Numbered from the stretch's first letter, positions 1 to 6,171 are shown. The stretch is 18,965 nucleotides of DNA from CAZKYP01 sp964556885 (GCA_964556885.1 CAZKYP010000051.1:1-18965); one strand, 5' to 3'. Made by a program: numbers and translations. Notes: generated by a model not told the origin, from the sequence alone.

Positions 1-32
1 TTCTTCATGTCTTCTGCTATTGCCATTACCAT
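1..32 (-). CDS. 5' end of an unidentified gene in the gas-vesicle operon (partial)
   Basis: The first codons of a gene read leftwards off the window edge, giving M-V-M-A-I-A-E-D-M-K. An AGGAG Shine-Dalgarno sequence (40-44) lies 7 bases before the ATG at 32. It begins 14 bases after the stop of the PAS protein, so it is very likely the next gene of the same operon. Too little is visible to name it. Another gas-vesicle accessory gene is a reasonable guess from position only. Confidence 0.55.
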   Translation of the reverse strand, partial: MVMAIAEDMK

Positions 33-46
33 TTTGAAACTCCTTT

Positions 47-529
47 CTAAACCTTTTGAAAATTGTTCGAATTTACATAAGAATTTGTTACCCGATTAAT
101 CTCTAACAACGGTATGCTCTCCGGTTCTCTGTTTTCTCCGAGAGGTGTGATTATGCCCTCGATCTGAATTACCTGGCCCTTGTTATTAAGAACAGGCTCA
201 CCCTTATCACTGACATAACGTAGTGAGCCGTTCTTGTGGACAATTCGGTATTCTATATAAAAAGATGTTCCCTCATTTCTACATTGAGCGAAAGCATCGA
301 AAACAAGCTCTTGATCATCAGGGTGAATCATATTGGCCCAATGTTCCCTATCATATAGGTTTTTATCGACGTCGTAGCCGGTCAGTTCCTTGATTTTCCC
401 CGAAAAACAAATAATTTCTGGTTCTTCTGAAGGCATAGCAACATACGGAATTTCACCGGTCGTATCGATAAATCGATTAAACTCTTCGTCTAAACGGTTC
501 AGAACAGCTTGGATTTTTGCCTCGTTCAT
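47..529 (-). CDS. single PAS-domain protein in the gas-vesicle operon
   Basis: A 160-aa soluble protein that is essentially one PAS domain of the PAS_3 fold type (about residues 30-130). It shows the usual hallmarks W-A-N-M-I-H-P-D-D near residues 64-72 and Y-R-I-V-H-K-N-G-S-L-R-Y-V-S near 93-106. There is no kinase, receiver, GGDEF or DNA-binding domain. It could therefore act only by binding a partner or a small ligand, which is inference. The N-terminus contains F-I-D-T-T-G-E-I (19-26), echoed in the coiled-coil protein two genes upstream. An AAAGG sequence about 8 bases ahead supports the ATG at 529. It lies 23 bases after the 199-aa gene and 14 before the next, so it is operonic with gvpA. 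A stand-alone PAS protein is not one of the standard gas-vesicle proteins known to me. Confidence 0.85.
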   Translation of the reverse strand: MNEAKIQAVLNRLDEEFNRFIDTTGEIPYVAMPSEEPEIICFSGKIKELTGYDVDKNLYDREHWANMIHPDDQELVFDAFAQCRNEGTSFYIEYRIVHKNGSLRYVSDKGEPVLNNKGQVIQIEGIITPLGENREPESIPLLEINRVTNSYVNSNNFQKV

Positions 530-552
530 TTTTACACCTTTGAATAAATCTG

Positions 553-1152
553 TTATTTTGATTTAACGTTTTTATGCTCTGTTGAGATTTCACTTGAGCT
601 ATAAACAAGATTTTCCATATCTTTATCAGGAGAGTTTGCGACAAGAGTGGAAATCTCTTCTTTATTGTTATATGGTTGTTTTTCAGGTTGTTGCGTATGC
701 ATTAGTTGTTTTGTCTTTAGAATACTAAACCGACGCTGTGTAAAAAACTCCCGGATGGCTTCTGACAGAGTATTGGCGTATTTACCCGTACGAATCGCCA
801 GGGTATCTGGCAGCTCCTCCAGAACTTCATTATTTTTTTTTATTTCGGCTTTTATACGGGCTTCCGAATCTTTCATTTCTCCGTCAATCTTTTCCGCAAA
901 TGTTGGACTTTTTTGGAAGTACCCCAATACCGAGTGCACTTTTTCGGTTAGAAACTTTACAAAGTGCGTAAAATTAACCATACCATTTACCGGGTCCGGC
1001 GTCATCTCTTCATGGCGTTTTTGTTTCCGTTCTTTAAGCCAGTAAAACTTAGTCAGCATATTATTCAAATCCATGATTAAATCCTTTACGAAGTTCTTTA
1101 CTCTTTCTGCCTGCTTACCGGCCTTTTTTCCCCTGTTAAAATCGTTTAACAC
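553..1152 (-). CDS. conserved-looking charged helical protein, unknown function
   Basis: I do not recognise this 199-aa protein. It is lysine- and glutamate-rich and predicted mostly helical through about residue 150, with a polar, low-complexity tail (about 150-199). It has no signal peptide or membrane segment. The frame opens at a GTG at 1152 that has no spaced Shine-Dalgarno sequence. An internal ATG at 1074 (residue 27) is preceded by AAAGGA at good spacing and may be the true start, giving 173 aa. It follows the coiled-coil protein after about 100 bases and precedes the PAS protein by 23 bases, so it belongs to the gvpA transcription unit. A gas-vesicle accessory or assembly role is inference from position. 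The small basic, coiled-coil-rich character does not match GvpN, GvpK or GvpF/L in any way I can see. Confidence 0.7.
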   Translation of the reverse strand: MLNDFNRGKKAGKQAERVKNFVKDLIMDLNNMLTKFYWLKERKQKRHEEMTPDPVNGMVNFTHFVKFLTEKVHSVLGYFQKSPTFAEKIDGEMKDSEARIKAEIKKNNEVLEELPDTLAIRTGKYANTLSEAIREFFTQRRFSILKTKQLMHTQQPEKQPYNNKEEISTLVANSPDKDMENLVYSSSEISTEHKNVKSK

Positions 1153-1256
1153 CTTCTCTGTATCACTTACTGAGATATTTCAGATTTTTGTTTCAGTTTC
1201 ATAAAGTTTTACAATGTTATTTACGATGCCCTTCATGATTACTGGTTATCTGCATT

Positions 1257-2012
1257 TTACGCCTCTCGCAGTTCAGCAAGACGCTCTTGCTCTGCCTGTG
1301 TACGTTCGGCCTTGAATTTACCAAGCATATCCCTAACCTCCTCCCGTCTCCTTTCCTGGTATGCTATGCGCTGCTCTCGTTGCTTCTTGCACTCTACAAT
1401 CATTTCCTTAAAATCCCTTATTCTCAGTTTCTCTCCCTTGGCTAAAAGGTCTCGGAGCATTTTTGATGTTTGCTGCTGACCCTGCTGGAATTCTTTGAGC
1501 TTCGAAGTAACTTCATTTCTACTTTCATCCTGCTTAGATAGATTTTTTTTAATCAGTATTCGCAATTCCTTAACTTCTTGAGCATGACCTTCGATAAGGG
1601 CATCTTTAAATTCTCTTAAGCCCTTTCTTAGCTGTTGAACCAGCTTTGTATGTTCATTAAGATATTTTTGAAATAATTGCCTTACTCCCTGTTCACTTTC
1701 GTCTAAATGCGATGAGATAACGCCCATCATCCGGTCAAAATCTTTCTTTCGCAGAGATCCGTTTTGGGCAAGGTTTTCCCTCAGTTGGCTGTTGATTTTT
1801 TCCCATTCGGTTCTTGTGTTAAGAAGAGGGTCCTGAAAATCCTGAAAGATTTGACCGGTCGTATCGAAAAATGCTTCGATACTCTGTATTCTGGCTTCGT
1901 ATGAAGATATGATACTATCAAGAATATTTTCTTTTTCAGTAGCTAAAGTCATTGCTTTGATTTTCCTTTTTATATAACTTCCTGTGCGAAGAGGTTTTTC
2001 TTGGCGGGACAT
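1257..2012 (-). CDS. coiled-coil repeat protein next to gvpA (GvpC-like candidate)
   Basis: A 251-aa, very hydrophilic protein made almost wholly of long charged helices (K/R/E/Q-rich) with no cysteines, signal peptide or membrane segment. An internal repeat is visible: L-R-E-N-L-A-Q-N-G-S-L-R-K-K-D-F-D-R-M-M (77-96) matches L-R-D-L-L-A-K-G-E-K-L-R-I-R-D-F-K-E-M-I (186-205). F-F-D-T-T-G-Q-I (48-55) resembles a motif in the PAS protein of the same operon. In known systems GvpC is a helical repeat protein encoded right after gvpA that strengthens the shell. This gene has that place and style, but the repeat is not recognisably the GvpC 33-residue repeat, so the assignment is inference. The start at 2012 is preceded by a run of eight G residues ending 8 bases before the ATG. 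An ATG at 1952 (residue 21) with AGGAAA upstream is the alternative. Confidence 0.8.
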   Translation of the reverse strand: MSRQEKPLRTGSYIKRKIKAMTLATEKENILDSIISSYEARIQSIEAFFDTTGQIFQDFQDPLLNTRTEWEKINSQLRENLAQNGSLRKKDFDRMMGVISSHLDESEQGVRQLFQKYLNEHTKLVQQLRKGLREFKDALIEGHAQEVKELRILIKKNLSKQDESRNEVTSKLKEFQQGQQQTSKMLRDLLAKGEKLRIRDFKEMIVECKKQREQRIAYQERRREEVRDMLGKFKAERTQAEQERLAELREA

Positions 2013-2036
2013 GCTTTTTGCCCCCCCCTTAGCGGT

Positions 2037-2085
2037 GCATAAGGATGACCCGGCAAGAATCCTCTTTAGCTACCCATCCTTATGC
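2037..2085 (-). promoter_or_regulatory. perfect 11-bp hairpin across the gvpA stop codon
   Basis: GCATAAGGATG at 2037-2047 and its exact complement at 2075-2085 enclose a 27-base loop. In the mRNA the gvpA stop codon (2080-2082) lies within the upstream arm. No U-run follows, so it is not a classical intrinsic terminator. A stem here could block 3' exonucleases or limit read-through, raising gvpA mRNA over the downstream genes. A hairpin between gvpA and gvpC with this effect has been described in cyanobacteria; the role here is inference. Confidence 0.65.
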
Positions 2086-2286
2086 AGCTGTTGCTGTCAA
2101 ACCAATAGCCTCGGCATACTTCAGATAGGTCTCCACTGAGGCAGCTACGACTCTGGCTTCGATGGCAAGCAGTTCAATACCCACCAAAGAGACTCGTACC
2201 CAGGCATCAACAACAATGCCCTTGTCGAGAATTCGGTCAATGACCTCGACCAGACTGCTCGAACCAATTGTTTTTTCTACTGCCAT
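2080..2286 (-). CDS. gvpA: gas vesicle major structural protein GvpA
   Basis: A 68-aa protein of the normal family length (about 70) that forms the ribs of the gas-vesicle shell, a hollow protein organelle giving buoyancy. The sequence matches the conserved GvpA core: S-S-L-V-E-V-I-D-R-I-L-D-K-G (9-22), V-V-D-A-W-V-R-V-S-L-V-G-I (25-37) and L-L-A-I-E-A-R-V-V-A-A-S-V-E-T-Y (39-54), the amphipathic helix-strand-strand-helix pattern. The last residues are a short alanine/threonine tail. The start at 2286 has a strong GGAAGGAG ribosome binding site. It is the first gene of the operon, with a structured leader upstream and a strong hairpin over its stop codon, both consistent with high expression. 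Only one gvpA copy is visible in this window. Confidence 0.97.
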   Translation of the reverse strand: MAVEKTIGSSSLVEVIDRILDKGIVVDAWVRVSLVGIELLAIEARVVAASVETYLKYAEAIGLTATAA

Positions 2287-2301
2287 GTGAACTCTCCTTC
2301 C

Positions 2302-2319
2302 TTTCTGCTTTCGCAGAAA
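2302..2319 (-). promoter_or_regulatory. GNRA-loop hairpin next to the gvpA ribosome binding site
   Basis: In the mRNA, TTTCTGC-GAAA-GCAGAAA is a perfect 7-bp stem closed by a GAAA tetraloop. The Shine-Dalgarno GGAAGGAG begins at the next base. Such a stable 5' stem beside, but not covering, the ribosome binding site is the kind that protects abundant mRNAs from decay and keeps the site open. It could also be the first structure of the transcript if the start lies just upstream. Function is inference; the structure is seen directly. Confidence 0.6.
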
Positions 2320-2337
2320 CTATAAAAAATAGAAACT

Positions 2338-2364
2338 AAAAAAACGCACGCTACGTACGTGCAT
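2338..2364 (-). terminator. intrinsic terminator or attenuator ahead of gvpA
   Basis: Reading leftwards, ATGCACG (2364-2358), a 7-base loop and CGTGCGT (2350-2344) form a 7-bp stem with one G-T wobble, followed by a run of seven T residues (2344-2338). It ends 51 bases before the gvpA ATG. If gvpA transcription starts upstream, this is an attenuator. If it starts downstream, it simply stops transcripts from the spacer. No convincing promoter could be placed in either position. Confidence 0.5.
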
Positions 2365-3239
2365 TTGAACTGAACCCTGCAATGTGCATCATGGATTCCG
2401 ACTTATCAACCTGTGACACACTTCTCTTCTTTCTTCCTCCCATTGAACCACTCTGTCTATTTCATCGTCACAAGAACAGAGACATTTCGAGTTCCAGCTC
2501 TTTACAATAATAGCTTTATGTAATGGCCATTATTAGCTTCATTATCAAGCGGCACATGAATTCGCCGTGTATCGATCAAGGAGCTAAATCATGCCATGAC
2601 AATGACCCTTTCGGTCGAATAACGCGAAGGCTATACAAGGATAACCATGGTCGTGCTCCAGGATATTTCCTAACTTGGTCTTGCCCCCGAAAAATTGGTC
2701 CATGTCTTACTCATCCGTGAGCCTCCACGACCTGCACTCGCTTTGGTGACCGTGTTGTTGAGCAGACTATTCATTACGAATTACGTTCGTTGAAAAACCA
2801 GATTACTATCGGACACTTGTCGCTGGTTTTGGTAGCCGCCGCTGCTATTGTACTTGGCCGAGCCGAAAAAATCTGCTGTTGACCCGCTTTTGCCGCTTAA
2901 GTTTAACCACTTGAAGTTGTCGAGTAGCTTTTCTTTGAAAACTCGATGCTGATGCTATGTGCTGTTTCAGCCAAAATCTCAATTTTCGGGATCTTATAGT
3001 TTCTTATACACATTTTGTCAAATTCTATGTCGCTCTATCCGATCAACATGCTTCCCATTTCGTTATAATATTCTCATTTTGCAGAAATCTGATAAATGTT
3101 AATATTTTTTAATCCAATTATATTTAAGGATGCCCTGCTCTTCATATCTTCATTGAATCCGACAATTTTAATGAAAATTGTGTTATTCAGCTAAAAATGA
3201 CATTTATTCGGACTCGATCCGGGTAAAATTGATATGCGC

Positions 3240-3268
3240 GGAGACATTCTGGAGACATAATGTCCCCC
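3240..3268. repeat. GGAGACAT direct repeat with inverted copy
   Basis: GGAGACAT occurs at 3240-3247 and 3251-3258 and is followed by ATGTCCCC (3260-3267), which is its inverted copy with one mismatch. It could be an operator or the end of a lost mobile element. It lies downstream of the Myb/SANT-like gene, in non-coding DNA. Confidence 0.35.
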
Positions 3269-3362
3269 TGTAAATTGTGGTGTTTTCCAGCTCATGGGAA
3301 GAGTGCCTTTTATGCAACTGACGGGTTGGCGGGACTGGTCCAAAAGGCGAATGAAATACGCA

Positions 3363-3376
3363 TTGCTCCGGAGCAA
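3363..3376. repeat. perfect 14-bp palindrome TTGCTCCGGAGCAA
   Basis: A perfect inverted repeat centred between 3369 and 3370. Reading rightwards it is followed by GATTTTTT, so a folded form would be a short terminator for a plus-strand transcript. Reading leftwards there is no T-run. It lies about 57 bases beyond the stop of the Myb/SANT-like gene. An operator is the other reading. Confidence 0.4.
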
Positions 3377-3432
3377 GATTTTTTACATTTAATAGAATTC
3401 CAACAAGAAGATTGTTCGCATCTTCTCAGTGG

Positions 3433-3627
3433 TTATGATCGGCCAAGGGACTTGAGGTATTTCTTTGTCTTCTTGAGTCCCATCCTGGATGCTTTTTTCT
3501 TTACTGTATCGAGTGACCGTCCCAACCTTGCAGCTACTTTGGCGGTTGGATTACTCGGGAAGAGTTTTCTGAGTAAAGCAACCTCGCTCTTTGACCATAA
3601 AACTTTGACAAGTTTCTTTTTTGCCAT
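3433..3627 (-). CDS. small Myb/SANT-like helix-turn-helix DNA-binding protein
   Basis: A 64-aa, strongly basic protein. W-S-K-S-E-V-A-L-L-R-K-L-F-P (11-24) is followed by a second and third helix, V-A-A-R-L-G-R-S-L-D-T-V-K-K-K-A-S-R-M-G-L (31-51). This is the layout of bacterial SANT/Myb-like single-domain proteins, in which a tryptophan anchors the first helix and the last helix carries the DNA contacts. A clear AAAAGGAG ribosome binding site lies 6 bases before the ATG. The gene stands alone. Its upstream DNA is the broken 5' part of an IS21-type transposase gene, so its promoter was probably brought or altered by that insertion. A regulator or nucleoid-binding role is likely from the fold; its targets are unknown. 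Confidence 0.75.
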   Translation of the reverse strand: MAKKKLVKVLWSKSEVALLRKLFPSNPTAKVAARLGRSLDTVKKKASRMGLKKTKKYLKSLGRS

Positions 3628-3677
3628 GTATGACTCCTTTTGCTTAGCCGCAATTGCCGCTTATCTTGATTTGGTTT

Positions 3678-3850
3678 GATTCGCCGGCAGGATAGTCCAT
3701 CTTCCACTTTGTCTTCAATAATCTTGCGGAAGGGTTCGCATTGACTCTCCGGGCTGGACTTTTGTTGATCCTGATCATCCGACCCGGTGGGCGCATTAGT
3801 GGCTGGTTTTGAACGCGCCCATAGTGGCTGGGTTTAAGCGCCCCTTGACA
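3678..3850 (-). pseudogene. istA: IS21-family transposase (IstA) N-terminal remnant
   Basis: On the minus strand, an open stretch (about 3821 down to 3678) reads K-P-A-T-N-A-P-T-G-S-D-D-Q-D and then S-Q-C-E-P-F-R-K-I-I-E-D-K-V-E-D-G-L-S-C-R-R-I. The second part matches the conserved IstA region usually written S-x-C-E-P-x-R-x-x-I-E-x-x-L-x-x-G-L-S-A-x-R-I, which precedes the catalytic domain. Homology stops after R-R-I, where I-W-Q-D-L-V is expected, so the rest of the gene is deleted. Upstream, a second K-P-A-T-like repeat (about 3840-3816) is out of frame and a stop intervenes. The catalytic D-D-E domain and istB are absent. A TG-initiated sequence at 3850 could be near the old element end, but no paired end was found. 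Confidence 0.6.
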
Positions 3851-3879
3851 CTATGGTGTGGCTATTTTACTTGCCGATT

Positions 3880-4037
3880 TCTTCAACTTACCCGGGTCTG
3901 TTTTGCATGTCGATCACCATGCAAGCGTTTCTTCGGGCCAGTGAGGGCGTCTGGTAAGAAGCTAAAAATTCTCCGTCAGTTAACTATCTGCCAAAACTGC
4001 CGCTTCTCGTTATTCGATTTTGCCTGTTCTGTGCTCA
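3880..4037 (-). pseudogene. short broken frame, possibly a second transposon gene relic
   Basis: An ATG near 4035, with GGAGG a few bases upstream, opens a frame of 20 codons ending E-K-R-Q-F-W-Q-I-V-N and then stop. The R-Q-F-W-Q context recalls the first residues of IS66-type accessory proteins, which continue with W-x-x-S-G-L. Here the sequence diverges at once. I cannot exclude a chance frame. It lies between the IS21 remnant and signalling block A, so it fits a zone of decayed insertions. Confidence 0.3.
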
Positions 4038-4168
4038 TGATCAACCTCCAATGAAATCATGGGCAAATTATCAGCTTTTCAAAGAACCCGGCAAGATGCA
4101 CTTGCACGGGACCTTACCGATGAAATGCACTCTGAAGAAGCAGGGTCTCAACCCCTCCGCATGGTTGG

Positions 4169-4822
4169 TCAGAATTCTGCCGAAGTTAATCCTTCTCTAA
4201 TTGCATATTTAGTGAGTTCTGCGACACTGAAAATGCCCAGCTTGTTCATAACCTCGCGGCGATTTGAATCCACGGTCTTCGGGCTTACGTGTAGACATAA
4301 GGCGATCTCTTTGGTCGACTTTCCCTCGGTCAGCAGTTGGATAACCTGGCGTTCGCGCGGAGTGAGACGAACTTCAGATGATTTGTGGAGTGTGGCCATG
4401 TAGTATTTGTAGTCATCCATCACGACGTCGGTTATCTTTGGACTTAGATAGTAGTCACCGCCCCCAACCGTCTGTATGGCTCTAAGCACTTCATCAAAAA
4501 GACTGGATTTGAGTACATACCCTGAAACGCCCGCTTTAAGCATTTCTATTACAAAACGCTTGTCGGAATGCACGGACAAAGCTATGATCCGGATATTGGG
4601 ATTTTCATTGAGGATAATGCGAGTGGCCTCAACGCCGTTCAGATTGGGCATAGAGATATCCATGATTATAAGGTCCGGCGAAAGCTGCATTGCCAATTGG
4701 ACCACCTTCTGCCCATCTTCAGCCTCACCAATCACTTCCATGCCGGGCTGGTTATCAATCAAGGCTTTCAATCCTTCCCGCATAACTCCGTGGTCATCTG
4801 CAACGAGTATCTTCATTTGCAC
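4169..4822 (-). CDS. NarL/FixJ-family response regulator
   Basis: A 217-aa DNA-binding response regulator. The receiver domain (about 3-120) has the acidic pair D9-D10, the phospho-acceptor D55 in I-I-M-D-I-S-M-P, S83 and K105. The C-terminal LuxR-type helix-turn-helix (about 153-200) reads L-T-P-R-E-R-Q-V-I-Q-L-L-T-E-G-K-S-T-K-E and then I-A-L-C-L-H-V-S-P-K-T-V. All key phosphorylation residues are intact, so it should be an ordinary phosphorylation-driven transcription factor. Its start overlaps the 3' end of the HisKA_3 kinase gene by 10 bases, which makes that kinase its most likely partner. It is the last gene of the five-gene signalling operon. Its target genes are unknown. Confidence 0.93.
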   Translation of the reverse strand: MQMKILVADDHGVMREGLKALIDNQPGMEVIGEAEDGQKVVQLAMQLSPDLIIMDISMPNLNGVEATRIILNENPNIRIIALSVHSDKRFVIEMLKAGVSGYVLKSSLFDEVLRAIQTVGGGDYYLSPKITDVVMDDYKYYMATLHKSSEVRLTPRERQVIQLLTEGKSTKEIALCLHVSPKTVDSNRREVMNKLGIFSVAELTKYAIREGLTSAEF

Positions 4823-6171
4823 ATCCTTCGCGTTTGGACAGGTGCGTCCTCTTCTATCGGTATAACTACCTTGGCCGTAGTGCCTCGCCCAGGTTCGGAT
4901 TCAATCGCAAGGTTTCCTCCTAAGTGTTCCAATTGCTCCCGAACACTAAAGAGGCCAAACCTATTTGTTTCGGATACGTCTGAACCGGCTTGGACAGCAT
5001 TGAATCCCACTCCATCGTCTTGAATACGGACGCATATCTGATTGTGACTTCTGTGGAAAGAAACTTTTACTTTACTTGCCCTCGCATGCTTGACAACATT
5101 CATGAGCAATTCTCGTGACACACGAAACATAGCGTTTTTAATTGCGCCGCGCGGAATGCTCAACTCCTCATCGGCTTCAATTTCAAACGCGATTCCATGT
5201 TTTTGCCATACTTGGTTATCGAGGAATTCCTGCAGGGCTACGACAATACCCAATTCGTGCAGGATCGGATTGCTGAGTTCATGTACCAAGGTATTAGATT
5301 GGTCGATTAACTCGCCGATTACCTTGCACGCCATCTTCAGTGGTCCTGATACGCTTGGGTCCGATGCCAATTTCAAGGTTGACTGGAGCAAAACTTTTGT
5401 CACGACCAAGTTTTGACATATAATGTCATGTAATTTTATTGCAATGCGATGCTTTTGATTTTCTTCGGCTTGTAGATTTTTGGAAGCCATGAGCTTAAGC
5501 TTCTTCCGATACTCAAGTAATTTGTCTTCTGCCTTCCTGCGATTAGTGATGTCGGTTACTGCTGTTCGAAGTTGGGTGAGGTTGCCTCCCGGATCACGGC
5601 ATGGTATCGTCACCATTTCAGCGTGGAATTCGCTGCCATCGGCCCTCTTGAGTTTAAGTTCGCAGGTATGTTTGCTTTTGGTTCGAAGAACTTCTCTATA
5701 GTGTAAATGGAACACGTCCTCGGTATCCGCGGTAATAAAATGAGAAAGTCTTCTGTTTATTAGATTGCGCTTCTCCACAGCCAGTAGATTAGTACTTGTA
5801 AGATTTGCCTCAAGTATCAGACCGTCTTCATTAAGAGTAAAGTACCCAACAGGGGCAAACTCGAACAAATCGAGATATTTGGTACGCGACTCATCGAGTT
5901 CCAACTGCGACTGGCGAAGTTCCTCGTTCTGCATTTCCAACTCAATTTGATGAACCTGAAGTTCGTGAATCAGTTGATTGCTACCCATGGACGGCTGCTC
6001 TCGAAGTTTCACTATGTGCTGCTTAACTTTGCTTTCCGCTTGCTCTCGAAGCTCCGCCAATTTTCCTTCTGTACCTTTCTCTTTTTCCATGTGTGTGACC
6101 TCATACCTTGCACGTGTTTCTTTCTTAACGCACAATCCGCAAGCTGCAACTTTTTTGCTTTTCGTGCTCAT
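4813..6171 (-). CDS. PAS-domain sensor histidine kinase, HisKA_3 (NarX/DegS) type
   Basis: A 452-aa cytoplasmic kinase. A helical N-terminal segment contains H-E-L-Q-V-H-Q-I-E-L-E-M-Q-N-E-E-L (69-85), a linker typical of PAS kinases. A PAS domain follows (about 92-210). The HisKA_3 dimerisation domain carries the phospho-acceptor H248 in K-L-H-D-I. The HATPase_c domain (about 345-440) has N358 and an intact D-D-G-V-G-F (385-390). HisKA_3 kinases normally pair with LuxR-type regulators, as the next gene is. The ATG at 6171 overlaps the previous stop (ATGA) and has AAGGAAG upstream. However, the paralogue next door aligns only from residue 28 (ATG at 6090, with GAGG upstream). The first 27 residues may thus be a recent extension or untranslated. 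Confidence 0.92.
   Translation of the reverse strand: MSTKSKKVAACGLCVKKETRARYEVTHMEKEKGTEGKLAELREQAESKVKQHIVKLREQPSMGSNQLIHELQVHQIELEMQNEELRQSQLELDESRTKYLDLFEFAPVGYFTLNEDGLILEANLTSTNLLAVEKRNLINRRLSHFITADTEDVFHLHYREVLRTKSKHTCELKLKRADGSEFHAEMVTIPCRDPGGNLTQLRTAVTDITNRRKAEDKLLEYRKKLKLMASKNLQAEENQKHRIAIKLHDIICQNLVVTKVLLQSTLKLASDPSVSGPLKMACKVIGELIDQSNTLVHELSNPILHELGIVVALQEFLDNQVWQKHGIAFEIEADEELSIPRGAIKNAMFRVSRELLMNVVKHARASKVKVSFHRSHNQICVRIQDDGVGFNAVQAGSDVSETNRFGLFSVREQLEHLGGNLAIESEPGRGTTAKVVIPIEEDAPVQTRRMCK

Larger units (their letters stand above)
2365..3432. other. about 1.07 kb without a recognisable gene
   Basis: No frame here has a good ribosome binding site plus a recognisable product. On the minus strand a stretch of about 53 codons (stop at 2781-2783, extending to about 2943) is open and rich in S, G and N, but it has no usable start codon and may be a gene relic. 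The 65-codon plus-strand frame at 2523-2720 lacks support. About 3000-3190 is AT-rich. Imperfect and perfect palindromes sit at 3240-3268 and 3363-3376. The stretch must contain the gvpA promoter or the end of the upstream transcript, but I could not place a promoter. Confidence 0.5.

Noticed and set aside
2320..2347. TATAGT as a -10 box directly before the gvpA leader hairpin
   Set aside because: No acceptable -35 sequence lies 15-19 bases upstream, and AT-rich sequence gives such matches by chance.
2375..2395. Possible sigma-54 promoter (TGCAC ... TTGCA) ahead of gvpA
   Set aside because: The spacing between the two elements is far too short and the GG at -24 is missing.
2523..2720. 65-codon plus-strand frame
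   Set aside because: No ribosome binding site, no recognisable features and composition unlike a protein; the only plus-strand gene candidate in an otherwise minus-strand window.
3191..3376. 61-codon minus-strand frame after the Myb/SANT-like gene
   Set aside because: It runs through the palindromic elements, has no ribosome binding site and shows no recognisable fold.
3260..3679. 139-codon plus-strand open frame
   Set aside because: It is the antisense shadow of the Myb/SANT-like gene. It has no recognisable domain or ribosome binding site, while the minus-strand gene has both.
3645..3796. Alternative minus-strand frame with an ATG at 3796
   Set aside because: It overlaps the IstA remnant in another frame and gives an arginine- and lysine-rich product without family resemblance; the IstA frame is clearly better.
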